Below, piece after piece: positions 1-13,799 of a DNA stretch of 64,000 nt; within the stretch, counting starts at the first letter, position 1; every line of letters starts with the position of its first letter. This DNA comes from Oncomelania hupensis. Lineage: Eukaryota > Mollusca > Gastropoda > Littorinimorpha > Pomatiopsidae. The notes beneath the pieces are model-generated. The model had not been told where the DNA came from and ran no database searches. It was given only the letters and a program-made list of their open reading frames with translations. The stretch covers positions 26,844,943-26,908,942 of the forward strand of contig CM072525.1 of NCBI GenBank assembly GCA_036898135.1, in the 5' to 3' direction. The translations under genes were made by a program, and so were the position numbers.

Positions 1-30
1 CACACACACACATATACACTTGTAGCCTAT

Positions 31-63
<33 letters not shown>

Positions 64-119
64 TATACACATATACACACACACACTCTCTCTCTCTCTC
101 ACACACACACGCGCACACA
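1..119. repeat. (CA)n / CATATA / (CT)n microsatellite
   Basis: Compound simple repeat of CA, TATACA and CT dinucleotides at the left edge. It continues off the window. No coding potential. Confidence 0.9.
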
Positions 120-401
120 CATTTTGTGTTAAGAGATTACGTAGGCCTACATTGTTCATCCCCCCCTTACAAAGGTACGCTAAGAGCAGCACATTACAGC
201 AGATGTGCAGTGTTGAAACCTATTTCATCACCTTTAAAATCAAAACTGAAAAATGCAAGTTTTAAAACGCACCTGGCGGGCCCACGCATTAGAACATTAT
301 TTTTATATATTTATTTATTTATCCAAGTTAATAAATAAATACATTTGGGCAAGTAATGTCAACTTGTTAAGATGTTGATGTCCCGTACAGATCCATTTCT
401 C

Positions 402-402
<1 letters not shown>

Positions 403-479
<77 letters not shown>
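403..479. repeat. (AAT)n microsatellite
   Basis: Near-perfect AAT trinucleotide array that abuts the GATAG-type 3' tail of the LINE fragment at 481-641. Confidence 0.9.
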
Positions 480-480
480 C

Positions 481-641
481 CTATCATATCCTATCCTGTC
501 CCGTAACCCGGAGGTCGTAGGGGCACCACAGATGATCGTTTAACCAGCATACTCCATCTTTCTCTGTCCTCAGCAGCCCTGATGGCTTCGCTCAGTGTCA
601 AACCAGTCCATTCTCGAATGTTGTCCTCCCACCTCTTTTTC
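481..641 (-). mobile_element. LINE family A, 3' end fragment (copy 1)
   Basis: Read on the minus strand this encodes the last ~50 residues of a non-LTR retrotransposon ORF2 (motifs KKRWEDNIREW and LVKRSSVVPLRPP) followed by a stop and a short GATAG-type tail. Five more copies in the window carry the same C-terminus and tail (10190, 13800, 16421, 40676, 49271). The coding part stops abruptly at the AAT array at 643, so the copy is strongly 5'-truncated. The clade is not assigned; the C-terminus resembles endonuclease-reverse transcriptase LINEs common in molluscs. Confidence 0.8.
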
Positions 642-1386
<745 letters not shown>

Positions 1387-1453
<67 letters not shown>

Positions 1454-1454
1454 T

Positions 1455-1505
<51 letters not shown>
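1387..1505. repeat. (GA)n microsatellite
   Basis: Long GA dinucleotide tract with a few GATA interruptions. The Ser-Leu ORFs on the minus strand are only its translation. Confidence 0.9.
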
Positions 1506-3185
<1,680 letters not shown>

Positions 3186-3358
3186 TCCTGATGGAGAAAA
3201 AAACCAATTCAATTCAATTCGTCTTGCTGCTGATGTGACCTAAAAACCTTAAAGCGAGAGTATAATCTGAGCTCCAGTCTGTGACCATAATCATGCATTC
3301 CATCACACGGACTTTTACAGATCCTGACGTTCATAACCTAGACGTTGTGGGTAGTGCA

Positions 3359-3437
3359 GATGCATACCAACACCCAGCAATCAACACCCAGCAACCAACA
3401 CCCAGCAACCAACACCCAGCAACCAACACCCAGCAAA
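3359..3437. repeat. 14-bp tandem repeat (CCAACACCCAGCAA)
   Basis: About five consecutive near-identical 14-bp units. Confidence 0.85.
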
Positions 3438-3730
3438 GCAAACACTAAGTCCGTTTTTACTCCCTTCGACCGTTCAGGATCGCGCAGTTGTTTGGGGCGT
3501 TAAAACGGTGCTCATCAAAGTATCAAGTTGGCCCCTCAAACGGCGTAGAGCGGAAATCCTGTTTTCGTCCAACGCCTAGAGCCGTTCTGTAAGCTGGAAA
3601 ACAACGCTATACAAGAATAACTCATATACATAAATTAAATGCGAGTATCGTAGTTTTATTTTCAAAGAGAACGTAGCGGGACCGTGTACACACTGCCCAT
3701 TTGTGAGGAGAGAGGAGGGGGGGGGAAGAG

Positions 3731-3794
<64 letters not shown>
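3731..3794. repeat. (GA)n microsatellite
   Basis: Uninterrupted GA dinucleotide tract after a G-rich lead-in. Confidence 0.9.
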
Positions 3795-3797
<3 letters not shown>

Positions 3798-4433
3798 ACA
3801 GGTATTGCATCAACACTCTAGCTAGAAGCACGTGGACACCATGTGCTCTCCACACACACAGGCATACACAGACGTTGTTGCCAAACACGCTCTCAGATAC
3901 AACGATGAAAGGCAGCGTGCCCTTTCCCCCTCCCCTCTATTCATTAGTGGCCAGTCTCGCAGGGGTTTCCAAGCTTATCATTCAATGGTAAGAGGAATGC
4001 AAACATTTTTCATAAACATGCACCTTTCATACTAGCATGCGCCTTTCATAACATGTTTCTTTCACACTGCTTATCTGAGACTAAATAAGTATTACGTTTG
4101 CCTCTTGCTTGTGAGAGGTACTCGCAAGTCTCAAATATGATGTGTGCATGCATACCTATTGTGCTTCGTCTCCGATACTAGGTCAGTGAACTTCTTGTGC
4201 AATAATAATACAACGATTTCAATGAGTATCGGGTGCTTTTCCTAGTATCAATCAACAGCAAAAGGAATGCTGTAATATTTTCTTTTTCAGGGTTCATTCA
4301 GCCAACATCAACACACGTATAATAACATGCAATAATAAAATACAGCCGTGGGCTTGCTATTAGACCAACACATCGAGTCTCAGAATTTCCAGCCCTCGAC
4401 GCATGCGCACATTGCTATCGTAGTCTTAGTAAG
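3795..4433. other. No gene recognised
   Basis: No convincing gene. Short ORFs here lack any recognisable domain. Confidence 0.4.
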
Positions 4434-4459
4434 GATTAGGGTTAGGGTTAGGGAAAGGG
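4434..4459 (+). repeat. Short interstitial TTAGGG tract
   Basis: About three TTAGGG units (GATTAGGGTTAGGGTTAGGG) inside unique-looking sequence. It matches the metazoan telomere repeat; a chance or replication-born origin is possible. Confidence 0.7.
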
Positions 4460-4473
4460 TTATGACGCCTAAG

Positions 4474-4560
4474 AACATCGTGAAAAAGCCGGCCCGACTT
4501 AACCTGGCGCATGCGCAAAGGCGCCCGGCTAAAGTAAGTAACCCGGACTTTGACGATGTT
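4474..4560. repeat. Imperfect inverted repeat / hairpin
   Basis: The arms AACATCGTGAAAAAGCCGG (4474) and CCGGACTTTGACGATGTT (to 4560) are largely complementary and enclose a GC-rich loop with the perfect palindrome GCGCATGCGC. It may be a small foldback element; I see no target duplication. Confidence 0.55.
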
Positions 4561-5480
4561 ACACCGGGCTTTTGCTTAAGCATCGTTTAACTGTAGTGTG
4601 TAATGGAAGGTGTGAATTGACTAATTGCTTGTTAGTTCCCGAGCTGTACAGCTCCGAATCTACTGTTTTTGGCTTTGGGGCGTTTGGCGTCCGTCCAGCG
4701 TCCGTCGGCGTCCGAAGGTGACATTTTCGCACTTTACCCTGAAACTAAAGGCCCGGTCTCAGTGGCCGATGGACACAAAACGTATGCAAAAAGGACACAG
4801 CGGACGAGCGAAATTTCGGGGGTAGCTCCATCCGGTTTCATCCGCTCCAAAAATGGACAAAATTGGCGAACACAGAACGGAAAATAACGGAAGTGGGTAG
4901 TATGTGGCGGGGATGCTAAACGGATGTTCATAGGATGCCTAGAGGATGAAAGTGGATGACAGCTCCGAAGGGGTACCCGGGGATAATGGCGAAGCAGACG
5001 CATACCGGAAAGAGCGGAGGCATAGCGGATGAAGCGGATGCATCACGTACGCCTAACGGAAACAAATGGGATGCCGTGCGGATGAATAGCAGATACAAAC
5101 CGTTCACTGCGCATGCGGGGGGTATGAATTTTTCAGCTCCGTGGTTATAAAAGAATGCAACACGCACGCAGTCAGCATACATCGGAAAGACGTGCTGGCG
5201 GCTATTATTCAGTAATCAACACATTTTAAATTAAAGCAAAGCTGTTTATTAATTTATCCATTGTAGCAACCCACAATATACATCTAATAAAAATAAACAG
5301 CTAAAAGTATACAACATAGTAATGCAGTGTTCTTTAATGGCACAATCTCTATCTAATCAGTCTTTTGCAACAGTCTCAAGGCAGTATCCATTCTAATCAT
5401 CTATCATCCTCTCTTGCCACTCCACTGATCCAGCTGGGGAGTTGCACCAGTGCCTCAGGAGGTTGCGCTGCTTCTTCCCT

Positions 5481-6727
5481 TCACGTGAAGCTCTTTTGGG
5501 GCCTTGTACATCCAGTGTCCATCAGGTTACGTCCTTGCCTCCATTCACCAGGCTCCATGTCCCCGTTCCCTTGTTGACGGTCGACAAGTCTGTTCTGCAA
5601 CACTGGGTATCGGGTGCGCATGAGATTGTGCATGATGCAACAAGCTTCCACGATTCTCCTCACAGTCTCTGGGTCATGCTGCATGGTGGTGAGAAGTATC
5701 TGGAACCTGTTGGCCAGGATGCCGAAGGCGTTCTCCACCACCCGTCTTGCCCTGGACAGCCTGAAGTTGAAGATCCTCTCTTCACGGGTGAGGTGTCTTG
5801 AACTGTACGGCTTCATGAGGTAGGTTCTGAGGGCGAACGGGTGAGGTGTCTTGAACTGTACGGCTTCATGAGGTAGGTTCTGAGGGCGAACGCGTCCTCA
5901 CCAACTATGAAGTAGGGCACATCTTGTGTGTCATTGGGAAGGGGGTCTGGGCCTGGAAACCCCATGATGAGGTTGCGTTCCAGCCCATCCTTGAGGTCAC
6001 TTGCGTTGTATATCTGGGCATCTGAAGCTGACCCGTTGCCTAAAGCATCGATGTAGATGAACTTGTAGTCAGCATCAACCATGGCAAAGAGTATGATGCT
6101 AAAGAAGCCCTTGTAGTTGCAATAGGTGCACCCTGAGTTGGCTGGTGCTTTGCAATCCACGTGCTTCCCATCTATGGCTCCAATGGTGTGGAGAAAATTC
6201 CACCTCAGATACCAATCTTCTGCAAGTTGTCTCCAGCCTTGTTCAGTGGTAGGGCACCCGAGGAGCTCGTCCGCGTATTCTTCAATGATGGCCTGTACAT
6301 CTTCTCTCACGACATTGCTGATGCTGTTGTGTGGCACCCTCCATGCCTACTGCATGTTTCTGTATGTGGTTCCAGATGCTAGGTGCCGCAGAGTCAGTGC
6401 CACCTTCAGTCCAGGGTCCAGGTTGGGACGGAAGTTGATGCTTGGCTTGGTCAACCTGGGTCTCAGACGCTCAAGTTCGTCAAACATGGCTGGTGGCATC
6501 CTCATGAAGTGATGGAATGCACGGGGGTCTTCATTCCTCAACTCCACCATCAACTGGTGATACAGTCCAAACTCCATTCTTCTCTCGATCCATCCTCGGA
6601 CCCACACAGCTTTTTGACGTCTTCTTCTTCTCCTTCTCCTTATGTCTAAAACTTGAGACAGTCTGAACAAGTTGTGGTTCTGCTGTTGAATGAGCGCAGC
6701 TATCAGATGGACTCTTTGATCATCCAT
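5481..6727 (-). pseudogene. PIF/Harbinger (DDE_Tnp_4-type) transposase, disrupted
   Basis: The transposase would cut and rejoin the element at its TIRs. From the ATG at 6727 the protein has an Arg-rich stretch (IRRRRRRRR), then FHHFMRMPPAMFDELERL and LTLRHLASGTTYRNMQ, an HTH-type N-terminal region. It then has the DDE core: first Asp in GAIDGKH (about 6171), second Asp in GSASDAQIY (about 6021) and Glu in RRVVENAFG (about 5734). Two lesions break it. An in-frame TAG lies at about 6347-6349, with the same frame resuming after it. A 53-bp perfect tandem duplication (5784-5836 and 5837-5889) shifts the frame between the second Asp and the Glu. The frame is open upstream of 6727 to about 6940, but the ATG at 6727 fits the family better. 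Confidence 0.88.
5784..5889. repeat. 53-bp perfect tandem duplication inside the transposase
   Basis: Two identical 53-bp units in direct tandem. Because 53 is not a multiple of three, it shifts the transposase frame. Confidence 0.95.
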
Positions 6728-7699
6728 GGTGGAGAACAATTGATGATGCTGAAGACCAAGACCGAGGGTGATGAGGTCTGTACACCACAGCTGCTCGACC
6801 CATACTGAGATCCAGATGATTTTCTCCTCCAATTTATACAAAATATCGGGAGTCCTCTGTACATGGAATTTGCCAGTTGGTTGATAGAGAGAAGTGGTAG
6901 ATATAGGGTAGTAAAGACGAAAACGACGAGGCACAAACATTCATTTATTCCGACAGCCATTCAGATGTACAACGAGCAATTAGATATGGCAAACACAAAA
7001 CACACGACTAACTAACATACTGACTAGCTGCATTCCTACCTGGGAGGGACTCACTACCGCACTATAGAATTAACGTGCAGTATGCTCTTTCTAATGCTAA
7101 ACTACACTTTTATGTTTTCATAATTGTGCTGAGTGAAAGATTTCCTTGACGACATTGTAATTTCCATTTTATGGATTATTAAAGATTATGACTTATGACT
7201 TATGACTTATTGTCCTTCTATATACCCTGGACATCCTAAATATACGAGATACATCCCAGATACAAACGTTGTGTCTGTTTAGAATACTTTAAGCCTATAT
7301 ACGAGATGCATACGCTTACATCCTTTCTATTTCCGTGCTACTAACAATGTATAGACGTTCCATGTACCTTATCTTTCCTTTCTCTTTCCGTTTTCACCTG
7401 CAGCGGATGCGAGTCGCGAGGATCCCCAGAGGATGCAGAGAGGATACAGCGGACGTTTAACGGATGTTTACGAACATAGTACGTTTGCTGCTCGTATGTG
7501 TCGCGGATTTACATCGTACGTTCATCCGTTCTAAAAGTTTTGTGCAGCTCAAAACATTTTGCGCGGATGAAACCACAGTGGACGGATGCTCAATGGATAG
7601 AGCGTATGAAACACGAATGAAATGAGTACACAACGGATGCATAACGTTATACATCCTCTTTGCATCCGTAAGTGCACTGTGACCGGGGCTTAACGGACG

Positions 7700-9122
7700 G
7701 ATTTCTGTGAAACTTGGTACGTATTTAGTTAGGAAATAGAAGACGAAAAAGTATGCTTTCTGAGTGAGGTCGTCATATTGAGGTCATAATGTGTTGCGTT
7801 TTATTTTCAAATCCTAGATCTATGTTTCTCCGAAACTACTGGAGGGATTTGGTTCAAGTTTGGTCTTTACTTAAACTTTACCTGGTGAAACCAAACGTAC
7901 GCAAATCAAAGAACGTAATCATCGTAACGTAATTTTATTTTTAAAAAATAAAATAAAATAAGATTTTATTTTAAAAACCTCGTTTGTAATTAGCGGGTAC
8001 AGATGCCTTGAGCCCTAAACGAAACTATGGTATATTGAGTGAAGTCATCGCGTGACATCATCTTTGTGACGTCATACGTTTTTTTTCTTCTAAACCTATT
8101 TTCCCCAAAGCTACTGGAGAAATTTGCTTCAGAGTTGGTAACTACTTCGACTTTACCTAGATCTATGCCTCCAACGTGAAACCAAAATTGTGCAAATCGA
8201 GTGAGTAATCATGGTGAGGTCACCATTTAACTGTCATTTTACATTTTCTGTAATCTTTGAATGCAATGCGTTGATGGGTTGAGCCTTATGAGACTTATGT
8301 ATATCCAGTGACGTCATCATGGTGACAGTTACTTTCATTTAGTGATTTATCTTGCGCACATTTCTCTCAAAATAATGGACACATTTGGTTAGGAACTAGT
8401 GAACTCTATCAGTGGACAAAAAAGTATGTGGGTGACGTCATCATGATGATGTCATAATTTGTGTTTTTATTCTAATCCTATTTTCTCCCAATCTACTAGA
8501 GGGATTAAGTTCAAGTTAGGTATGTACATGTACTTAGATGTTACTCCCCCATTCCCCTCCCCCCCCCCAAAAAAAATGTGCAAATCGAGTAATGTAATCA
8601 TTGTGACGTGTTTTGGTTTTTTTTTAAACATAAATAATTTTTTTTTTTAAAACTTCGTATGTAATTGGAATGTTCGGATGCCTTAAACGAAACTATGGTG
8701 TATTGAGGGACGTCATCGTAGGACGTCATCATGGTGAGGTCATAAATTGTTGTTTTTCCTAATCCTACTTTCTCTTAAACTAGATTTAGAAGCGTGTTGT
8801 GCATCCGGCTGCTGGAGGAGGGATTTGGTTCAAATTTGGTATTTACTTGGACGTTACCTATGCTTCCAACGTAAAACCAAAATTATGCGAATCACAAATT
8901 TAGTAACGTAATCACGATGACGTTACCTTTATATTTTTTTTAAACATTTCCGTTAAACTTTTATTTAGGTAATGAGAGTATACAGATACCTTATTCAAAA
9001 CTTACGTATTTCGAGTGACGTCGTGGTGGTGACGTTATAGTTTCTTTTTTAATTAGTTATTTATTTTGCGCACATTTTTTTTTCTGACAGTAATGGACGG
9101 ATTTTTTTAAAACTTGGTATTT
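7700..9122. repeat. Degenerate tandem repeat, units ~275-385 bp, CRE-like motifs
   Basis: A sentence-like unit recurs at about 7841, 8116, 8501, 8817 and partially at 7690 and 9093. It reads: GGAGGGATTTGGTTCAA, then a TTTACTTGGACGTTACC-like block, then CCAAAATTATGCGAATC, then a TGACGTCATCATGGTGAC-like block. Copies differ by many substitutions and indels, so the array is old. No long ORF. I cannot name the family. Confidence 0.7.
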
Positions 9123-9136
9123 AGTTAATTAGTTAG

Positions 9137-9194
9137 TTTGTGCGTGTGTGTGTGTGTTTGTGTGTGTGTGTGTATGAGTAATTGAGAGAGAGAG

Positions 9195-9252
<58 letters not shown>
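9137..9252. repeat. (GT)n then (GA)n microsatellites
   Basis: A GT tract (9137-9176) followed by a long GA tract (9184-9252). Confidence 0.9.
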
Positions 9253-9255
<3 letters not shown>

Positions 9256-9388
9256 AAGCATGCGATGGAACTCTGCACCCCTTATGTTCCAGAACTTGTT
9301 TGTTTTGTTTTGGACGGGATAATGGGGCGTTATTGGAGAGGGATGGCGGGAAGGGAGGGGGTGAAGGGGTTTTTGGTCTGGGTCTAAA

Positions 9389-9436
9389 TGATGATGATGA
9401 TGATGATGATGGTGATGATGAAGATGATGATGATGA
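9389..9436. repeat. (GAT)n microsatellite
   Basis: GAT trinucleotide array with GGT/GAA interruptions. Confidence 0.9.
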
Positions 9437-10189
9437 CTCATTTTCTACAAACAATGTCATATTTTTGTTTTGAAATATAAGATTCCGCATTTTGAATCAG
9501 TTTTGAATAGCTCTGCACGCGAGGCGGATATTTCCTCGAATTTACACGTAAATATAACAGATAATGCGTAGGAGGACCAAGGGTTAATAGAGGGTTAGAA
9601 GTACTGTTTTTATTATGAAATATCCGGCTGATTGTTGTAAACAGTATCAAGGAAAACTATTCAGGAACTCGATAATGGGAAAAGGTCTATGTTCTCAGAG
9701 CTCTATGTACCCACGGTTTTATGTTCCCACAGCTCTTACGCTTTCAACAACTGCTTATTCTCACAGCTCTGTCTGCTAGCACAGAGCTGTGGGAACATAG
9801 AACTGTGATAAAATGTAGGCATAAAGCAGCAGAGATTAGCGGCAAGGTATGAAATTACAATGCAGCTAGTTTTGTAGGAGCATAAGAATAATTATAGGGC
9901 TGTGGGGATGTAGAGATGACCCAGTATAATGATTTGTTTATTTTTTATTTAGAGAAATATATCACGTGGGTCGTTGACGAAGCCGTGCTTTAGTGCCTGA
10001 TGGAATTGTTTTCACTGAGAGACATTAGCATGCAAAACACACGAGGAGTTGCTATTGTTGTTGCCATGTTTCTATACTAATTCAACGTAGGAATCTCTTT
10101 GCAGCTCAGTTGTTTTACCTCTATCAAGTCAGTGCATAAAGGTCGGCGACAGGAATTTTAACCTACGTCAGCCTCATGCATAACAACTG
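9437..10189. other. No gene; hairpin and GAACATAG-type low-complexity sequence
   Basis: No ORF of interest. At 9758-9795 the arms TTCTCACAGCTCTGT and ACAGAGCTGTGGGAA form a hairpin of 15-bp arms around an 8-nt loop. The surrounding 9680-9920 region repeats phrases like GAACATAGAACTGTG. Confidence 0.55.
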
Positions 10190-10408
10190 CCTGTTCACAA
10201 AGACCATCCTGCAAGGCACAGTGCAAGGGGGTAGAAGAAGAGGGAGACCGAAAAAGAGGTGGGAGGACAACATTCGAGGATGGACTGGTTTGACACTGAG
10301 CGAAACAATCAGGGTTGCTGATGACAGGGTAAGATGGAGTACGCTGGTTAAACGATCATCTGTGGTGCCCCTACGACCTCCGAGTTATAAGATAGGATAG
10401 AATAGGTT
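10190..10408 (+). mobile_element. LINE family A, 3' end fragment (copy 2)
   Basis: Encodes the ORF2 C-terminal tail in an open frame: TKTILQGTVQGGRRRG, KKRWEDNIRGW and LVKRSSVVPLRPP, ending in a stop. A GATAG-type tail follows (10386-10408). Only the last ~65 codons are present, a typical 5'-truncated insertion. Confidence 0.85.
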
Positions 10409-10561
10409 CACACGCCACTACCTAATAGGCTATATAATATAATGGAAGAATAAGGAGGAAGAGGGGGCTGAGAGGAAGAATGATTTTAACGTAGACTACT
10501 CAGCCAGCCAAACATACGACAGCTGCCTATTCACACAAGAGTACACCATAGAAGCAGAGGG

Positions 10562-10611
10562 AGAGGAGGAGGAGGAGAAGAAGAAGAAGGAGGAGCAGAA
10601 GAAGAAGAAGA

Positions 10612-10664
<53 letters not shown>

Positions 10665-10666
10665 TC

Positions 10667-10726
<60 letters not shown>

Positions 10727-10771
10727 TATTTTATTAACGTCTGCTAAAACCAAAGGTCATTGGAGACAACA

Positions 10772-10842
<71 letters not shown>

Positions 10843-10890
10843 TATTTTATTAACGTCTGCAAAAAAACAAAGGTCATTGGAGACAACATA
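10562..10890. repeat. (GAA)n/(TAG)n arrays around a duplicated 49-bp spacer
   Basis: A purine-rich GGA/GAA stretch (10562-10618) leads into two (TAG)n arrays (10617-10731 and 10771-10841). Each array is followed by almost the same sequence, TATTTTATTAACGTCTGC then ~12 nt, then GGTCATTGGAGACAACATA (10728-10776 and 10841-10890). The spacer shares AACGTCTG and CATTGGAG, at nearly the same spacing, with the 39-bp satellite at 18412. Confidence 0.85.
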
Positions 10891-11172
10891 CACAAAAGAG
10901 ATTTAAAAGTGTGAATAAAACATCAATAAAGAAACAACAGTAAAACACTGAAATCGAGTACCCAGTAGGCCTAAATTTACACAGGCGATTACATATATAA
11001 AAAGAGCTATATGCAAACTTACATTGACAGCGTTCATAGACATTATATTTTCTAAAAACAAAACAATATATATAAACACATAAAGCGTATATATACATTC
11101 AAATTTGCAAATAATCACACTGACTCACTAAACAACAGAATCGTTTATGTGTACATGTAAGTGCAGTTTAAC
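10891..11172. other. No gene recognised
   Basis: AT-rich sequence without ORF homology. Confidence 0.5.
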
Positions 11173-11222
11173 AGAAGAAGAAAAAGAAGAAGAAGAAGAA
11201 GAAGAAGAGATCGAACGAAATA

Positions 11223-11258
<36 letters not shown>

Positions 11259-11259
11259 A
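11173..11259. repeat. (GAA)n then (AAAG)n microsatellites
   Basis: GAA trinucleotide tract followed by AAAG tetranucleotide tract. Confidence 0.9.
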
Positions 11260-11577
11260 AAGAAAACGAACTTAAGCCCTCAAGACCCCAAACACATTGG
11301 ATAAGAGCAAGACATTTTCGGTTCACAACAACATTTTGTGTAGGTAAGATCATGGAATAACAAAATAATTAACTTACTAAATAAATAAAGAAAAAAAACG
11401 AAAAAGCACATGCAGAAAAATAAAACACCTCCACCACTACCAACAACAACAGCAGTCCCAGCAGCAACAATAACCAAAACGCGCTGTAAGTACATCAAAA
11501 AAATTCTCCAATACTAAATTCTATGTGTTTATAGACTATGCATATTATAAGACTTGTGTATAGAGAGAGCATCCATT

Positions 11578-11629
11578 AGGATGATGACGATGACGACGAC
11601 GACGACGATGATGATAATGATGTTAATGG

Positions 11630-11702
<73 letters not shown>

Positions 11703-11724
11703 GATGATGATGATGATGATGATG
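11578..11724. repeat. (GAT)n microsatellite with (GAC)n lead
   Basis: GAC/GAT mixture passing into a long pure GAT array. Confidence 0.9.
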
Positions 11725-12188
11725 AAACAGCAAGGTTGCACAGTTACAATGACTTATTGTTGATAAACAGAGATGAGTCATCCATACAAAACACCGGCAA
11801 AATGTTTAGGATCCTAACTGCATACAAACCTGAAAATAATGCGTTCTTGTCTAGAATGTCGCCATCCATTCCCTGTAAAGTCTACTACGAAGACAAATGT
11901 TTAAACAGGCAAACAAACACTTGTACAAAGTGTAATACTTCTTGCAAGAGAGCCCTTTTTTAAGTTTCGCTTTTGTGTGACCTTTATGGGTTCTATTTAA
12001 TGTTTTTACTTGTTTCTTTAATACAATTATGTTTAAACCAAACAAATGAACAAAAGCAAATGCGTGAGTAGATTAAGAAAAAAATAAAATTAATTAACAA
12101 ATAGTTACAAATAAATAAATATATATATATATAAAATAAATGAATGCACAAAATAAATTAGTTAAATTTTAAAAAAGAAATATTTACA

Positions 12189-12232
<44 letters not shown>

Positions 12233-12574
12233 ACGTTTGTTGCTCCTTGGGCATCATCATGATGGTAAGTAGAGAAAAGCGAGTGTTCGGAAGAATTTCT
12301 CGATTAACGTCGTATGAAAAGATACAGGATGTTTGGCTCGCACAAAATCTTTAGTACGGTCCACACACTCAAAGCAGTGAGATTGGTTAAGGAAGAGGGG
12401 TCGTTAGTAAAAGGTATTCGCACATACATATAGGCACAGCCTTCTTTTCTACATGCATGAAACTGGTTTCTTTACAAAATGTTAATCCTTATTCAAGGCA
12501 TTTCATATATTGCATTGTAGGTTATGCGTTTGCGATTGAATATATATATATATGTTGTTGAGCGCAGCAGCCAT
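11725..12574. other. No gene; (AAAT)n at 12190-12233
   Basis: AT-rich sequence. Contains a short (AT)n near 12120 and an (AAAT)n tetranucleotide array at 12190-12233. No gene recognised. Confidence 0.6.
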
Positions 12575-12690
12575 GACTTACGGAATGACGATAGTTAGAA
12601 GTTTTACGAGTGCTATATAAGAACGGTTAAGTAAAATATATATTTAAAAATTAAAATCATTCATTCATTCATTCACTCATTCATTCATAG
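12575..12690 (+). repeat. Retroposon 3' module with (ATTC)n tail
   Basis: GAGTGCTATATAAGAACGGTTAAG followed by AT-rich sequence and an (ATTC)n tail (12656-12690). The same GCTATATAAGAACG core recurs at 58402, so this is likely the 3' end of a dispersed LINE or SINE. The head was not identified. Confidence 0.55.
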
Positions 12691-13799
12691 CTTATTGTTT
12701 TTACTTGCAGTTGTGTGAACCTAACGACTTCGTTGTGATGGGGAAATATGCGATGTAGCTTTTGTACACAGCTATAAAATAGCATAAAGCAATGCAAAAT
12801 TATTACGGAGGTAGCACCGTGTTTCACATTATTTGCGTTGTAGAATGAGGAAGACAAGTCAAAAGATAGAAGATACAACACAGCGGATTAAAAGATTCAC
12901 TATATAGGTATATTCCGCTAAGAACGCTTTGTCAGGACTAAAAACCCAATTTGTAGTGCGCGGATAGTATAACTTTAACTAAATCAGCAAGTGGAACAGC
13001 CTTCCAGTCTAATACAGCGATTCTGAGCCCGACCCTGGAAGGGTTCAAATCCCAGATATAACCCTTTCCTGCCAACATGTCCACCAGTGCTCCTCTATCA
13101 TACCCATCACAACTTTCCCTCCCTCCACCCACCCCACACCCCTACCCCACAACCATCCCCTACAAACTCTTGGTCGATCATTTGGCTGCATTGGTTTTAA
13201 AGAAAATCTCTATGCGCAAACCTCCATACAGTGTATGGTTGCAGGATCCTCAAGCTGCTGAAGGCAGCCATACCCTTGGGAAAAAGAAGAACTTCATTAT
13301 GCAGACGATTTGCGATTTATCTTATAACACATCTGGGTATACACAAAAGTAAGACAAACATGTACATGTCTTTTGCATAGATGTACGCAGAGTCTCGTGG
13401 AACTGTAAACAAGCTAATTGATCACTAAAGAAACAAGCTTAGAACACGCCTCAATATATAAATATAATACCAACCTTGGTATTTATGCTCTGTATACTAA
13501 TTAGCTAATTATGTAATGCTAATATAGTAATGCTTCTGCACATCGATGTAAAAGAGACCCTTACGTGGACTCTCATGGACTCAATCCCCATTTTATGGCC
13601 ACAGAAAACTCCTCCAAGACTAAGCTCTGCCTTTGATGCTATCAGAAAAGCCAGCAAGAAAAACAGGACAGACCTACTCTTGGAGAGATATAAGACTAGG
13701 AGAATCAGCTCATATGAAACTTCTTCTGCCTCCAGCGTTGTCCTTTGAACTTTTGGTAAGATACAGTGTCATAGTATAGTCTGAGCAGCGTAACAGATG
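12691..13799. other. No gene; possible degenerate tRNA-like B box near 13045
   Basis: No recognisable coding sequence. GGGTTCAAATCCCAG near 13038-13055 resembles a pol III B box, but no convincing A box or cloverleaf accompanies it. ORFs in 13077-13748 carry no known domain. Confidence 0.4.

Larger units (their letters stand above)
4749..7690 (-). mobile_element. PIF/Harbinger DNA transposon 1, full length with TIRs and TSD
   Basis: The left end reads AGGCCCGGTCTCAGTG and the reverse complement of the right end reads AGCCCCGGTCACAGTG. Both ends are flanked by TAA (4746-4748 and 7691-7693), the 3-bp target duplication typical of PIF/Harbinger. The interior carries a DDE transposase pseudogene on the minus strand (5481-6727). 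Both subterminal zones (about 4760-5060 and 7400-7680) are full of GCGGATG-like motifs in either orientation, plausible transposase binding sites. I find no Myb/SANT partner ORF. The element is complete in outline but its transposase is broken, so it could only move in trans. Confidence 0.88.

Noticed and set aside
13530..13748. Upstream extension of LINE A copy 3
   Set aside because: Protein similarity to the RT begins only near 13800; the earlier frame shows no RT motif.
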